Below are positions 45,408 to 57,668 of a DNA stretch of 64,000 nt, piece after piece. A program made the translations under genes and the position numbers. Every line of letters starts with the position of its first letter. Within the stretch, counting starts at the first letter, position 1. Location of the stretch: assembly GCA_013339895.1 (NCBI GenBank), contig JABACO010000005.1, forward strand, positions 7,100,205-7,164,204, written 5' to 3'. This stretch comes from Ephydatia muelleri. Taxonomy: Eukaryota > Porifera > Demospongiae > Spongillida > Spongillidae. The notes beneath the pieces are model-generated. The model did not search any database. It saw only the letters and a program-made list of their open reading frames with translations, and was not told the DNA's origin.

Positions 45408-47232
45408 TTACTGACGTTGGCAGCCAAAAATGTTTTCAAGAGGATCTTGCCCTATTCTCTGACATAGAAAAGATTCAACACCTTCCAGAGTGAATTTGCT
45501 ATACCACAGTCCATTTTTAACTGTAATCCTCAGACCCAGTAATGTTTGAGGGCTTAATAGCATTTTCTGTTTCTCACTGGCACTGAAACCTGGTCTTGCC
45601 TGGACACTTTGCTCCCAAGTATCGAGGAAAACTAAAAATTCACAGTTAAAAATAGCAACATATCAAGTTTAGCATATGTTAATACGGACTGACCTTCAAA
45701 CGAAAATCATCTCTAGACCTGTATGGTTGCTGAAATACCTTTCTCTTGTTCACACCTGAGGTGTAGTTTGATACTTTAAGAGCATCAAAAAACTTGTCAA
45801 ACATGGTGACAAATTTGGCAGTCTCCTGCACTGCAGGGTCACCAGATAAGACCAGAGCCTTGGCAACAGTTTCACTAAGTAGCTGCAAAAAGAACAGATT
45901 GAAGTGAACGCCATATAGTATTTGGGACAGTTTCCGCGAAAATTGCCCCACGGTTAAAATGTTATAAAAATGCATCGCGTTTGAATCGTTATAACCTCTC
46001 AACGGATAACGCTATCGATTCCTATTTTCAACACTTCATACTACACTATTTCACTATGAAGTGTTGAAAATAGGAAGTCGATAGCATTATCCGTTGGGAA
46101 GTTATAGCGATTCAAACGCGATGCATTTTATAACATTTTAACCGTGGGGCAATTTTCGCGGAAACTGTCCCATTTACTGGCTGAAGTACCTGAGCAGCAT
46201 ACGTGAAAACGGTGTTAGCTGTATATGCTCTAATTTGATCTTAGGCAAGAGCAACAGTCCCATGCTTTTTTCTCTATCACGATAATATATGCTGAAACAA
46301 TATGTCGCTCCATCGCACTCAATGTAAGATACAAATATAATAAATAATGCAAAACCATACTTCGACATGTGCAAAGATGCTTACCCACAGATGCCTGGCC
46401 TTCGACGCTAAACAGTTTCTTGTGTTTTTAAGTAGATGTGGTGGATCAGAGGAAAAAAAACAAAGGGCGCTTCTCAAGAGAATACTTATTGATGACTTTG
46501 AAGAGAACCTTCTCTGAGCCCATGCAATAGCTTTAAAAACCGTCGGTTTGCCGTAGCTCCATCAAATGTGATGGTCAACACCTGTTCATAAACAAAGTTA
46601 TTAATATGTAAATACACATTTCATACCTTAAATCCACATCTTTCCAGCCTAAACACAGCCTCCCATATTGGAGCAAACAGTATAGGTCACCTGACACATT
46701 TGCACAAGGAAACTGCACATATGGGCATTTCATTGGCGTGAAAAAACTGCAGACCATAAAAACAAGCATGGAGTTTGCTACAGTAGGACAAGTATCCTCA
46801 TTAAGACATTTTTCATAGGCAACCAAATGATTATTGATGTCACCCAGGTCAGTGACACCAATCAGCTCGTCATTGGTTTTGTCATATACAAGGTCTTCCC
46901 TGATAAACATTTCATCTATTACAAGTGCAACGCATTTTTGCCATTCCTTAAGCGTTAGCAATTTTGATACTCTGACAAGCTGTTCATCAATGTCTAGGGT
47001 AAATCCATTTGCTGCTTTGATTGCATGCGTATAGTCCCGTAGTGTACTCTGAGAAGGCAACTTCAAACAACCACTCTCTCTCAGTGCCTCATATGCACCA
47101 CTAGACTTGTAATGTAAATATAGACACCATTTGATCATTAAAGGGTGCCATTTCATTGCACTGGCTTTCTGGACACGTGATGCATTGAGCTGCTGTGACC
47201 AAAACAGTCTTTGAAATGATCCTTCTGGACAC
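45408..47232 (-). pseudogene. P-element/THAP9-like transposase, C-terminal three quarters
   Basis: Exons on the minus strand. 46575-47232 reads GSFQRLFWSQQLNASRV, MKWHPLMIKWCLYLHYKSSG, LPSQSTLRDYTH, VALVIDEMFIREDLVYDK and GVTDLGDINNHL. About 46390-46570 reads TFDGATANRRFLKLLHG, then SDPPHLLKNTRNCLASK. About 45695-45885 reads LSETVAKALVLSGDPAV and KFFDALKVSNYT. About 45408-45632 reads WEQSVQARPGF, RIGQDPLENIFG. These are the successive conserved blocks of the P-element transposase family, including the RNase-H-like acidic positions and the DPLENIFG end. A frameshift lies in the T8 run at about 46452. A 250-bp fold-back sits between exons. The 5' part of the gene lies at 52574-53071. Confidence 0.8.
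45923..46172. mobile_element. Fold-back element (118-bp arms)
   Basis: Arms 45923-46040 and 46055-46172, 14-nt loop, ends TGGGACAG/CTGTCCCA. It contains GTTGAAAATAGGAA and CGATAGC, shared in part with sequences at 16470-16500 and 33350. Confidence 0.92.
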
Positions 47233-47772
47233 GTCCAGCAATTGCGGACTTGAATACGGTCCGCGTTAAAAATTAATTGAATGGGAAGTCTATGGAGAAA
47301 TTGAGACGAGACACTGCAATGAATATAATGTGGTCATATTGTGTATAGATCAGCAGCTGGCATACTGAACTGACCTTGCGTCACATCCTTACAGCTTCTC
47401 ATATATTGAGATCTGCATGGATTCTTGCTTTCCACCTTTTGTGTCAATAGCAGCAGAATGTTCGGTGTACTGCCTGGTATATGCTTATAGTATACAGTAA
47501 GATTGGGTTGCAAAGTTATTCTCCCAAAGTGATTCTGCAATAAATATGAATAACTCTATACATATACATCAAAACATGCAGCAGCTGGCTTACGGATGTC
47601 AGCTGAGTTTGTTTAAGCTCACTCAAGGCTGCACAGTTAATACTTTAAAGCTTCTCGCATTTGAGATCTGGTTTCCTGTATCCCTCCTTCATGCCAATAT
47701 ACTACGGGGCCCATTAGAGGAAAGTAATGTTATAGTACGGGACCCATTAGCAAAGTGGAATTGGTGCCGGTA

Positions 47773-50700
47773 CAGGGGCGTACGCAGGATTTTGAAAAGG
47801 GGGGTTACATATAGGAAGTACTAACGAGGGGAGGGTGCGGGAGGGGGATGTGGACCCTCCTGCGCAAAGCGCGGAGGCCCAGCAGTGCAGTACCATTTGA
47901 ATACATTATTCAATTGAGAAATCAACAAGACAGTACATTTAGCTAAATAATAAGCTTGCACCTGACATTCTTCTAGGATATTTTTCCATAAACAATTTAC
48001 ATACGTGGTCTACATCTAATTTAGCGTGATAGTTACAATGAATCAATGCTAGAGCACTTAGTCGCTCCTCTGACTGTGAACACCTTAAGTAGTTATTCAG
48101 TCGTCTGAAGAGTAGAAACTGACCGTTCGCATGAACATGAGCTCAAAGGGAGAGTGGCAAATAGCTTCAGTAATGTAAAAAGATTAGGGAGGGTCTCTGG
48201 ACTGCACACTTCAACGAGTCACTTAGTGTTTGTGGTCTTTCTTGTAAGGAAGATGATAGCCACCTGGATTTCCAAATGTGAATTTCTTCATCAATAACTT
48301 CAGCATTGAGCAAATCACTTGTATAGAAGTCAATGGCTTCCTGAATTTCAAGCAGTGAGAAATCTGAAGTGATTCTCACAGGCAACAATCCTTGAATTGA
48401 GGCTACTTGTTTTGTGCGTGTATCAAATCTGCATGTGATTTCATTAATCAGATGGTCAAGAAAAGGTATGACAATTGCTCGCTCGTAGTACTCTTCAACA
48501 GATGTTGACTCAGGGTTGGAATGATGAGCCTGTCGTTGAATGACACGTGGCATTGTTGCTGCAATGTTAGAATGTGCAGCAATCCTGCAACTGTACTCAA
48601 AGATACGGTGTGAATACTCATCCACATCTGCCCTCAGTAACTTCAGTTGTGTACAGCTTTGTTGAATCACAACAATTCCAGAGGAAATATCTTCTCCCTT
48701 ACCTTGTAGCTTGACCACAGCTTCTTTCACATACAGAAGAGAGCATTGTAGAGTGGTGAGAACATAGACAAATTCAAAAGATTCAAGTGCTTTTAAATGA
48801 GCAAGTGCATTTTTCTTGTCATCTGGTTTCGAATTGTCATTGTACATCTCATATTCACTGGAGCCATACACAATGACCTCTAGCATCTTAATTAAAAAAG
48901 GGATGTGATAATGAAACCCTTTCCCAACCATCAATGTTTTCTACCCAACGTGTGATGCATACATTCAGAATTGGTCTTCTACTCTCAGTTGATCCAGTCT
49001 GAACCTCATTTTCATACACACATTTTAAGAGACCTTACGTTTTTGGAGAACTCTTGATCCAGATAGTCATACTCTTAATAGTATCAATGCAGTTACTGAC
49101 GGAAGGTATTGCACATGAACTGACAATAGCAAGGTTAATGGAATGCCCTGCACAGTGTGTATATAGAGCTTTTGGCTGTATGTCTCGAAGTTGCTTCTGA
49201 ACACCAGATTTTTCACCACTCATTGTGGCTGCTCCATCATATCCTTCACCTCTCAAATTTTGTAGAGACAGCCCTAGTTCTTCCAAAGTAGATATAATTG
49301 CATTGGCAATATCTATAGCTCTGACTCTTGGCAATTTTACAAATGCAACAAACTCTTCTCTAATATTAAAACTTTTATCAACAAAGCGAAGACAGATTGG
49401 TAAATGCTCAGCTTTGTGCTGACTTCATCAGCAAGAACTGAGAAAAACATTGCTTCTTTAACCTCTGAAATAATGTTAGCTTGTATTATATCATATCCTA
49501 TCACACTGATGATTTCATTTTGAGACCTTGGAGAAAGGTAAGTTGCATTCTTTGCCTTGGGCTTGTTTAGGTGATCATGCAGCACACTATCATCCTCAGC
49601 ATAGCTCTTTAACAATGCAAGAAAGTTTCCAGGGTTATGAATTGATGCAATATCTTCTCTATGACCCCGTAGAGGTAAACCTTGCCTGGCTAAAAACATT
49701 ATGGCATGCACAATTTGATGAAGAATATGCTTCTTTTCCTCCGTCTGAGCTTGCACAGTAGTGCTCATCATTACATCAATTCTTGATGATGGATTTTGAA
49801 TAGATGTCTTCAAAGTATCAGCTGATAAAAGGGAGTCACAATGTTTAGACTGAATGTTTAGTCAGAGCATTGCTAAATTGTACCCAGTTGGAAAAAGGCC
49901 TATTCACAAGCACCCCTTTGTCTTTCCTATCACCATCAGGGAGAAGAACAGCACATGGACCACAAAACACAGCATTCAATTTCAGACTGTATCTTAACCA
50001 GGGGTATTTTTTGAACCAGCCAACATTAAACCTTCGGTGGGACCCATGAGAAAAAGTTGTAGGAAATGTGGTGGGTGGATCGACATGACGAAAGAGTAGA
50101 GAAAATCTTTCAACATTTGAAAGGTTACCTACATGTATTCTAACACAGATGTCCTTAACTCTTCCGCGGGCGAAGCCAATATTACTGTACACATGTAGTG
50201 CGAAATTAGCATTTCTGCGTTGCAGGACAACCTAGTTTGCAAACAACTTACACTAATACGTTCCAGGAAACAACTTTTGACATGTGTTGTCACCACAAAA
50301 GTGTTGATGGTTTAGATAAACAGAGTGGCTTTAGTATAGCACCCGTGGCTCCGTTGCCTTTGAAAGAGTTAATGACATTGACAGTGTTAGAAGGTTACCA
50401 ATATCTTGTATTGAAGACACAGAAACCAATGCATGTATGGATGAGCTTGGACCTGACATTGAAAAGCCAGGTGAAGGAGGTGGAGATGATGCTGTCATTG
50501 ATGCACAAGACTGCAAAGGCAGATCATCCTCTGGTTCTGACCATTCAGATTCTGAAGATACCTCACTGCTATAAAACCTACGACCATTGCAAAGATTCCC
50601 TACTTCATCTGATCTGGAAACTGATCTGAATGAGCTTGGGCTTTGTTCAGAATCACCAGTTAACGTTATAGGAGGAGATTGCAATTGGGAAGGCAGAGTA

Positions 50701-51287
50701 TTGACTTCAGCTGGTTCTTTCTGCTCTGACTCGGAAGGTACATGTACCTGAATGCCATGGTCATCTATACAGAATAATTTATTGGCATACGTAAAATATC
50801 ACCCCATTCCCTCCCTACGGAAAAAAAAAGTTTCTTAAAACAAGGATACCTCCTTATAAATTATAAATCTTGCTGGAGTACCATTTCTATATTGAAACAG
50901 GTATACGCGGAAGATTATGATTGTAAAGATACTACACAAGTGGTATTCTACATATACGTTACATGCATGTATATAACATTAGCGATAACTCAAATTAGGC
51001 CTAATTATACATTAATATAGTCCATGAGTCACACTGTAGTTAAACTAAACGGCGTAAAATTACTATGCCTGTACGTAGTTACTTGCCAGGTTCTACATGC
51101 GCGCGTTTGGAAAAGTAGGAACTTATGCAGCTTTGTCTTTTCATCGTACGGAGAGCGAGCAGACTTGAAGTGTGGTCCTATGTAGGATGGGCTTCATGGG
51201 CGTGGTTTGCACCACCCATATTCTGGATGAAAAGGGGGTTCGGACGAACCCCCTTGAACCCCCCCCCCCCCCCTGTGTACGCCCCTG
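47773..51287 (-). mobile_element. hAT transposon 1 (3.5 kb)
   Basis: The ends CAGGGGCGTACGCAGG and ...TGTACGCCCCTG are inverted repeats. GCCGGTA flanks both ends (47766-47772, 51288-51294), close to the 8-bp hAT duplication. C15 lies next to the right end. Confidence 0.85.
47950..50690 (-). pseudogene. hAT transposase (TTF zinc finger / DUF4371 / dimerisation type)
   Basis: N to C on the minus strand: a Ser-rich acidic leader (50331-50690), a TTF-type segment (FNVGWFKKYPWLRYS, NAVFCGPCAVLLP), then a DUF4371-like part (LRGHREDIASIHNPGNFLAL, RSQNEIISVIGYDI, ADEVST). The catalytic middle follows (GEGYDGAATMSG, YTHCAGHSINLAI, CITRWVENIDGW), then the dimerisation region (VEEYYERAIVIPFLDHLI, TLPLSSCSCERSVSTLQ). 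Damage: a frameshift after ADEVST, an in-frame TAA at about 49035, a frameshift in the T6 run near 48897, and a frameshift in the dimerisation block near 48167. The element is dead. The family is that of ZMYM/ZNF862-like domesticated transposases. Confidence 0.85.
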
Positions 51288-52573
51288 GCCGGTAACATAT
51301 ACGTACCATCATCCATGTTAACTGTGTCATCATCATCCGTCATTACTATCATCCGCAGGAAAAGCAGTCCATCAATGTCAACACACGTGTGTGCCTGCTA
51401 TTATCCCAACAAATAAACGATACGCTACTCTAACGCCTCTCTATCCAAACTCGGCTGCCATTAGAATAAATAAAAAACAATCGAATTAACGCACTTCTAT
51501 CATTACTAGTGCCAGGTCATGGCAGGTGTACCCGGCTGGATAGGCTAGGACTGGAGCTAGCTGGAGCTCGAGCGCGAGCGGTACGGAAATTGTAAAGTAA
51601 CCTCTTCACGCGCGAAACGGTTTATAGAACCACAACCCACTGGCTAGCTCGACTGCGAATCATCTTACCGAATCCTTTACAAAGGAATGGTTCATACGGC
51701 AAAAGTATGCCGTATAAAACACCACGCAGCTTGGTTATGTCGACTTCACACCGTTCCATCGGCTTAAATTTTAATTACTGCGCATGTCACGTCCTCGACC
51801 TGACTAGCTCGATCCAAACCTAGCGAACTTTAGTTGGCCTAGCTAGTGTGACTCGACGAGTCGACGGTATTATGAATCCGGGCAGGATACAGCGCTAGCC
51901 GAGAACTGCGTCATTTGTACGCTTGTACACAAGTTTCCACGTGATGTCGCTTTACAGAGGCTAGCTATCATGCATGTCGGTCTGATCGCAGCTAATACAA
52001 GTACAGTCCAGAGTGTGCATGTTCGCACGCGCGCCTCGTACGCCCTACTTTCATTCCTGATGGTGCTTGGTGCATGTACGTCCTCCAGGCACACAGCCTA
52101 TTACTACATGTACCGCCATGCAACCGTGACGTATATGCATCAATTACATCATATATTTGTCCTACATTTTACAGTGGGGTCCACAAAGTTACCGATGGAA
52201 ATTGTTGCGTAGGGGGCATAATTAAACTAATTGTGCCTAAAAATGTCTCGGTGGTTTAGGTTTTATAAACCACTTGGTAGACTTGAACTTTCGGTCTGCG
52301 TGATTGGAAAGAAATTGAAGAAACATAACAATTGCATGTTCCTTGTACAAAGGTATGCAGCGAACACAAAACGGTGTAGGGAAATAGCAGTGACCAGATT
52401 TTAACGAAGTCCAGAACACAAAACGATCGGCTATCTTCAGCTGTATTATAATCCACTTGGTAGACTTAACATTTATATTACGTTTAAGAACGGTGCGCGT
52501 TGAAGACATTTCTCCATTCACGCGTAACGCGCGGGTATTCAATTATTCAAGTCCGCATGCGCAATTGCTGGAC

Positions 52574-53071
52574 ATGATGCAGCTTAACAACTTCAGTATC
52601 TTCTTGTTTCATTATAGAGCATACATCTTCATGCATGTCACTGTTTAGGTGCACTCCTACGTTCTCTGTAGCTATAGAAAGTTTTGTAGCCATATGAGTT
52701 AGCTTCCTCTCTAGGCTGCGAATGTGCTGGTTTTGATGTCGTAACTTTAAATCCTTCTTCTCTAGCAAAAAACGGTGATTTATGTGGCTATGAACATCCA
52801 CACTATTAAGTGCTGCAATCTCAATTACACGTTGGTATCTACTCATAGCTATGCGAAGCAATGTTCGTATCTCGTAACATGGACGACATTTGCTATATGG
52901 ACTATCAGAGTCTAAAAGAAACTCACAGCGGATAGTTGGTTTATCTGAAGTAACCAAGTCCTCCCATGCAAGAAGCATCCCTACACGTACAAGTAAATAA
53001 AAACATTCTCTAACGAGAAAGTTGTTGGTATATAGGATTGACCTAGGGTGGTGTAAAAAGCACAGAAACAA
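52574..53071 (-). pseudogene. P-element/THAP9-like transposase, N-terminal part
   Basis: Reads LLAWEDLVTSDKPTIRCEFL, CRPCYEIRTLLRIAMSRYQR, NHRFLLEKKDLKLRHQNQHI, a coiled coil (SLERKLTHMATKLSIA), and ends EVVKLHH before the TIR insertion. Cys pair plus coiled coil ahead of the FWSQQ/MKWHPLMIKWCLYL block is the order seen in metazoan P-like transposases, so I join it to 45408-47232 across the insertion. No THAP finger is visible. The 5' 80 bp lie in a palindrome (52989-53412) that copies them in inverse orientation. Confidence 0.55.
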
Positions 53072-53412
53072 GAGTGACAGAAATTTGACTGGATTATTGA
53101 AATAGGCCTATATTGAGCCCATTACTCAGGCATGTACTGCTATAACGTTAGTGTGCTAAATGTAGGCCTATTTCAATAATCCAGTCAAATTTCAGAAATT
53201 TGACTGGATTATTTGACTGGATTATTGAAATAGGCCTATATTTAGCCCATTACTCAGGTATGTACTGCTATAACGTTAGTGTGCTAAATGTAGGCCTATT
53301 TCAATAATCCAGTCAAATTTCTGTCACTCTTGTTTCTGTGCTTTTTACACCACCATAGGTCAATCCTATATACCAACAACTTTCTCGTTAGAGAATGTTT
53401 TTATTTACTTGT
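52989..53412. repeat. Composite palindrome with two MITE copies
   Basis: Outer arms of about 92 bp (52989-53080, 53321-53412) are inverse copies. Between them are two direct copies (53081-53193, 53196-53320) of a small element with inverted ends AAATTTGACTGGATTATTGA. Confidence 0.9.
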
Positions 53413-53683
53413 TTCATAAGTTTTTTTCCCTCTGTGGTAATAGCGCGTCTTTATACACGTACGTGGTCACAATTCAATATTCGAAGGGAGGGAGGTTACA
53501 AAATTTAATAACTGAAATTATAAGTATATTAGTTTTTAATGTACTGTACGGTTCCCTGCCTTGTCCTCTTCCTCTCCCCCTCTGATCTCGGCGGCCTGGT
53601 TCCGGCCATGAGAGCCATGCGGGTGGTGGTGGCAGCGGCCAGGGTGGCAGCAGGCGAAGTGGTGGTGGGGGCACGGTGCCAAT
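53413..53683. other. GGT/GCA-rich flank of hAT 2
   Basis: 53610-53680 is rich in GGTGGTGGCAGC units and resembles 56922-57110 across the hAT insertion. No clean reading frame joins the two sides. Confidence 0.5.
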
Positions 53684-56600
53684 CATGGGCGCCCCCAGCA
53701 TTTCTTGAAGGGGGGGGCCAGTCGGGGAAGGGGGGCGCCAATTGGGAAGGGGAGGGGGGAGGATAATAAATTTTGCTGGTCAATTCACATATCAAATATT
53801 ACAGTGCAAATCATAACAATATCTAGATATAGATTATATGTTTATGAGAACATCAGATTGGACAGGTCAATCTTTCTTGGGTGGAGTGTTAAAAAAATTT
53901 CCACTGCTCTATCCAAATTAACTTCATGATTGTAATGGATATTCATCAAAGCTAATGAAGACAAACGTGAGCAACTCATAGATGACCGCATCCAATTCCT
54001 GAGTCGACGCAAAGTAGAAAAACTACGTTCACAGGTGCAGCTTGTTATAGGTATGGTGCATCCAATTTTTATGAGACGAAATACATTAGGAAAACGCTCT
54101 TCATCACACTCGAGTATAGCGGCACCAAGTGAGTCAGGACGATCCTTCTCCAAACAATCTATCCATTTCCTTTTCCATAGCTTCAATTCTTGATCAACAA
54201 CACATGAATCATGTAGGTCAGTTTCATAAAGCTTTATTGTCTCCTGAATATTATAGTCACTGCTGACAATTATGGATGGTACCAAGTGTAGAAGGTTAGA
54301 TGCTGTTCTGGAAAGCTCTGTAAATCTAAAATCAAGCTCTGAAATTATACAATCTAGAAAGGGAATGGCGAGAGTGCGACGGTAGTACTCTAGAGGGTTT
54401 TCTGCTGGGTAGTTGTCTCTGTTGAAAATAAAAAGACAAATACATAACACAACAAGTCCTGACTTCAGATGAGAAATACGTATATATAGCTACATTTTTG
54501 TCTTCATTGCAGTGCATGCAGCAAAAATAATGCATACATTAAGCAGGCAATATGTTGAAGTTTACATTACCCATTTACCTGTACATCTGCATTTTGGCAA
54601 TTCTTGGCAAGGACGGTTCCACTCCAACAGATTGACCCAAACGTTCGGCTTGGTTGTATATGGCCTGAAATTCCATATCTACACCATCTCTTAGACATTG
54701 AAAATCATGCTTTACTTCCTGAATATCTCTGAATGCTTTCACAATATCTACAAGCCTTTCCTTGCAAACACTTAGTAATCATGGCAAGGGGGTGCAACAG
54801 TCGGTAAAGTGCTACAACTCCTATAAGAATTCCAAAGTTACATAAAGCATTAAGATGGGCTGTAGCATCCCTCCTAGCTTCAGTTTCCCATCCAACTTTT
54901 ATGTCATCAGGGTATGCTTCTATCCCTTGGCATGTTCCATTAATTATTTCTAATGCCTTAACTATAAAAGGATATGCAAGATAGAAATGTTCAAAAGCTA
55001 TATCCCGTTCTGCCCAACGTGTTTTACAAAGCCCTATTACCACTTTTCTTTGTGGACAGCTGTGAGTTTCCTTTTCAACAACATATTCTAGGAGTTTTTC
55101 TCTCTTTGGAGAATACTTAAAAAATATTGACAGTGCTGTCATTTGAGATAGAATTGTTTGAATATTTTGTTCCTTACAGGTAGCTGCAATACATAGATTT
55201 AGAGCATGAGAAGTGCAATGTGTGTAAAATGCTTTTTTGCTTTGTTCTAGTATTCTCCCAGAAAGCCCCTTCCTAACACCAGACATATTGGATGCCCCAT
55301 CATAGCATTGTCCATGCAATTCTTGTAGACTAAGACTGTGATTTTGATAAAAATTAGAAATTGCTTCATAAAGTGCTTCACCAGTAATCCTGTCCATTTC
55401 TATAAAATCTACAAACTCCTCTCGTATCTGCTTCTTGGAATCAACAAAACGGATGCATAGTGATAGAATCTCATCATTGGAGGAGCTGACCTCATCACAC
55501 AGGATTGAGTGCATTCCAGAACTTCTTATTTCATTGATTATGTCTTTCTGAATGATCTGTTTACCTATCACTTCTATCATTTCATTCTGACTGCGTTGCC
55601 TGATATATGTGCAGTTCTTCATCAATGGTTTCGTTAGGTGTCCTTCAAGCTCTGGGTCATTTTTGCTAAGCAATTGTAAGATTGCTAAAAAGTTGCCAGG
55701 GTTATGATGAGAATCATTTGTGTCTTCATTGTGACCTCTCAGAGCAATACCTTGTTTACCGCAAAAGTGAATAACTTGAGCAATTCTTGTTAAAATATGT
55801 TTATACAATTTCAGTCGATTCTGCAAGTCACTGTTAACTTGGAAACTGATAGTTGTTTCTGGTTGTTCAAATCGATGTTTAATACCTTCAGCAACAAAGC
55901 ATGCATCCTGATGGTATTCTGATTGACTGTGGATAGCCTCTTTTTCATACATTTTTTTGTAATTTGAACAACCAATGTTAACAAAACTAGAAAGCTGACT
56001 ACGGTCTTTCATTCCTCGTTTAGTGGCATGTAGAGGAATAAACAAACTACATGGCAAGCAGAAGATGCTATTTGTAGAAGGACTGAAAACAAAATTATTG
56101 CTCAACATAGACGGGCTGCATTTTCTGTGCCGTCCTGATTGCACAATAACTGGAAATGCATCGTCAGTTGTTTGTCGTACGTGATGCTTCAAAAACAAGG
56201 TACTTATCATGCTCTGTTAACTTTTAAAGGGATTCTTCACATTTTGACCATTCCCCAACATCTGTAGGTGCACATTTGCCATATAGTACTTCTGCTATGT
56301 CATACTGGTAAGGTACAGCAGCACTAGTACCTGTAAGATGGTTAGAAGTGGATGGTACACTATCTCCTTGTGGGGAGGACAGTGTAGGATGTTCCAAAGA
56401 GGATGAACACAAAGCTTCACCTTCATTGCTGGAGGTAGTGATGCCCACTGCAATATTTGCACCTTGGATAATCTCCAATCTGTCAGCCCGATCAACAGAC
56501 ACAAGATCGGATAGTACTTCTGGCTGGCTAGTACACGTATCAGGTGCGGTGAGAGATTTTGACTCAGCGGACGTACCAGTAGTAACCAAAGTGCGACAGC

Positions 56601-56915
56601 CTATGTATACAAAAATGCAATTAAACGTAACGCAGAACAAGCTAGCGAACCTTCCGAGGTCGAGACCGCACTACAAGCCGTACGAGCAAAATAGGTCGTA
56701 ATGCTTTCTGTCGCCTCTGCACTTCGCAATAATTCGCGCTGCCACTTTGATTTCCGACTTTCAGCACCACTCAATTTTCGTTTCGATGCCATGCGCATAT
56801 GGGGAACGGGTTAAATAATTCAATAAAAGGGGGGCGGCGGCAGGGAGGGGGGCGCCATTGAGACCTAAAGGGGGGGGCCATGGCCCCCCCTGCCCCCCCC
56901 CTGGGGACGCCCATG
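53684..56915 (-). mobile_element. hAT transposon 2 (3.2 kb)
   Basis: The ends CATGGGCGCCCCCAG and CTGGGGACGCCCATG are inverted. GCCAAT flanks both (53678-53683, 56916-56921), an imperfect 8-bp hAT-type duplication. It carries a nearly complete transposase on the minus strand. Confidence 0.85.
53842..56798 (-). pseudogene. hAT transposase 2 (ZMYM/DUF4371 type), nearly intact
   Basis: Start exon 56601-56798 (MASKRKLSGAESRKSKWQRE, a basic BED-like start). Exon 2 is about 56224-56600, Ser/Thr-rich. The main block 54705-56210 is open for 501 codons. It carries a TTF-type segment (FVFSPSTNSIFCLPCSLF), DUF4371-like motifs (LRGHNEDTNDSHHNPGNFLA, RSQNEMIEVIGKQI, LCDEVSS) and the catalytic part (GQCYDGASNMSG, YTHCTSHALNLCI, GLCKTRWAERDIAFEHF). 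The C-terminal block 53842-54450 (PLEYYRRTLAIPFLDCII, TIPITSCTCERSFSTLRRLR) ends with a stop. A break near 54700 (frameshift or intron) and a mismatch near 56220 are the only visible defects. It is clearly younger than hAT 1 and a different subfamily. Confidence 0.82.
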
Positions 56916-56921
56916 GCCAAT

Positions 56922-57170
56922 ACTGGTGCTGGTGGTGGGGCTGGTGCAGGTAGCAATGGGGGCAGTACTGCAGCAGCTGCTGCTGCTGCTGCTGCTGGTG
57001 GCGGTGGGGGCAGTTCTGCTGCTGCTGCTGCTGCTGCTGGTGGCGGTGGGGGCAGTTCTGCTGCTGCTGCTGCTGCTGCTGGTGGCGGCAGCTCTGCTGC
57101 TGGTGGCGGTGGGGCAGCGCTGCTGCTACTGCTAGCGGCGGACGGTAGGGGGGCAGCACTGCATCTAGCG
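56922..57170. repeat. GCT/GGT trinucleotide minisatellite
   Basis: About three 42-bp units, each (GCT)6-8 followed by GGTGGCGGTGGGGGCAGTTCT. Any frame gives homopolymeric Ala, Leu, Gln or Pro runs. A coding role is unsupported. Confidence 0.85.
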
Positions 57171-57589
57171 GCCGCGGGGGCAGAGAGCCAGCCGTATGAT
57201 ACCATGCCCAACTAAAATATCATTTTCTTCTAATTTCAATGCATTAACTTCCCGGATAGTTTTTAGCAATGACCCTGCTTTTGCTCTTCGTACACTCAGT
57301 GCTTTAGAAACCAATGCATCTGCACCAATCTTACTTACTGTTGCACGGGCAGATCTTGTAACAACCTTTTGAGCTAGCAATGGATGAAACTTACAAAAGG
57401 CATCTTTACTTCACTTTGAAGCTCACTATCCCTAAGAATAGCTTTTCAAGACCACCATTATACTCCATTAGTGCATGAGATTTGGGTTCGTCCAAGGTGT
57501 AGCTATATGGGAGAAAGGATATGGTTGCAGTAATTTTCAGTGCTCAACCCTAGCAACTGCAATTAAATTCATACACAGTTGCAGGCGGG

Positions 57590-57668
57590 ATGCCTTTTTT
57601 ACATCAGATAAGGAAGCCTTTTTGTACATCAGATAAGGAAGCCCATTTGTACATCAGATTAAGGATGA
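57590..57668. repeat. About 26-bp tandem repeat, 3 copies
   Basis: Repeats of TTTGTACATCAGATAAGGAA with GCC spacers. Confidence 0.85.

Larger units (their letters stand above)
47233..52573. mobile_element. TIR element inserted in the P-like transposase gene; hosts hAT 1
   Basis: The left end GTCCAGCAATTGCGGACTTG faces the right end, whose reverse complement is GTCCAGCAATTGCGCATGCG followed by GACTTGAATA. Homology continues further inward (GCGTTA, TGGAGAAAT). It interrupts the transposase between KLHH (minus strand, 52574) and PEGSFQRLF (47232). The flanks share TGTCC. Without the nested hAT it would be about 1.8 kb with no coding sequence recognised. Superfamily unknown. Confidence 0.65.

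Noticed and set aside
56761-57215. Ala/Gly- or Gln-rich 'protein' near 57 kb
   Set aside because: All frames are open because of GCT/GGT repeats, and the two sides of the hAT insertion do not share a frame.
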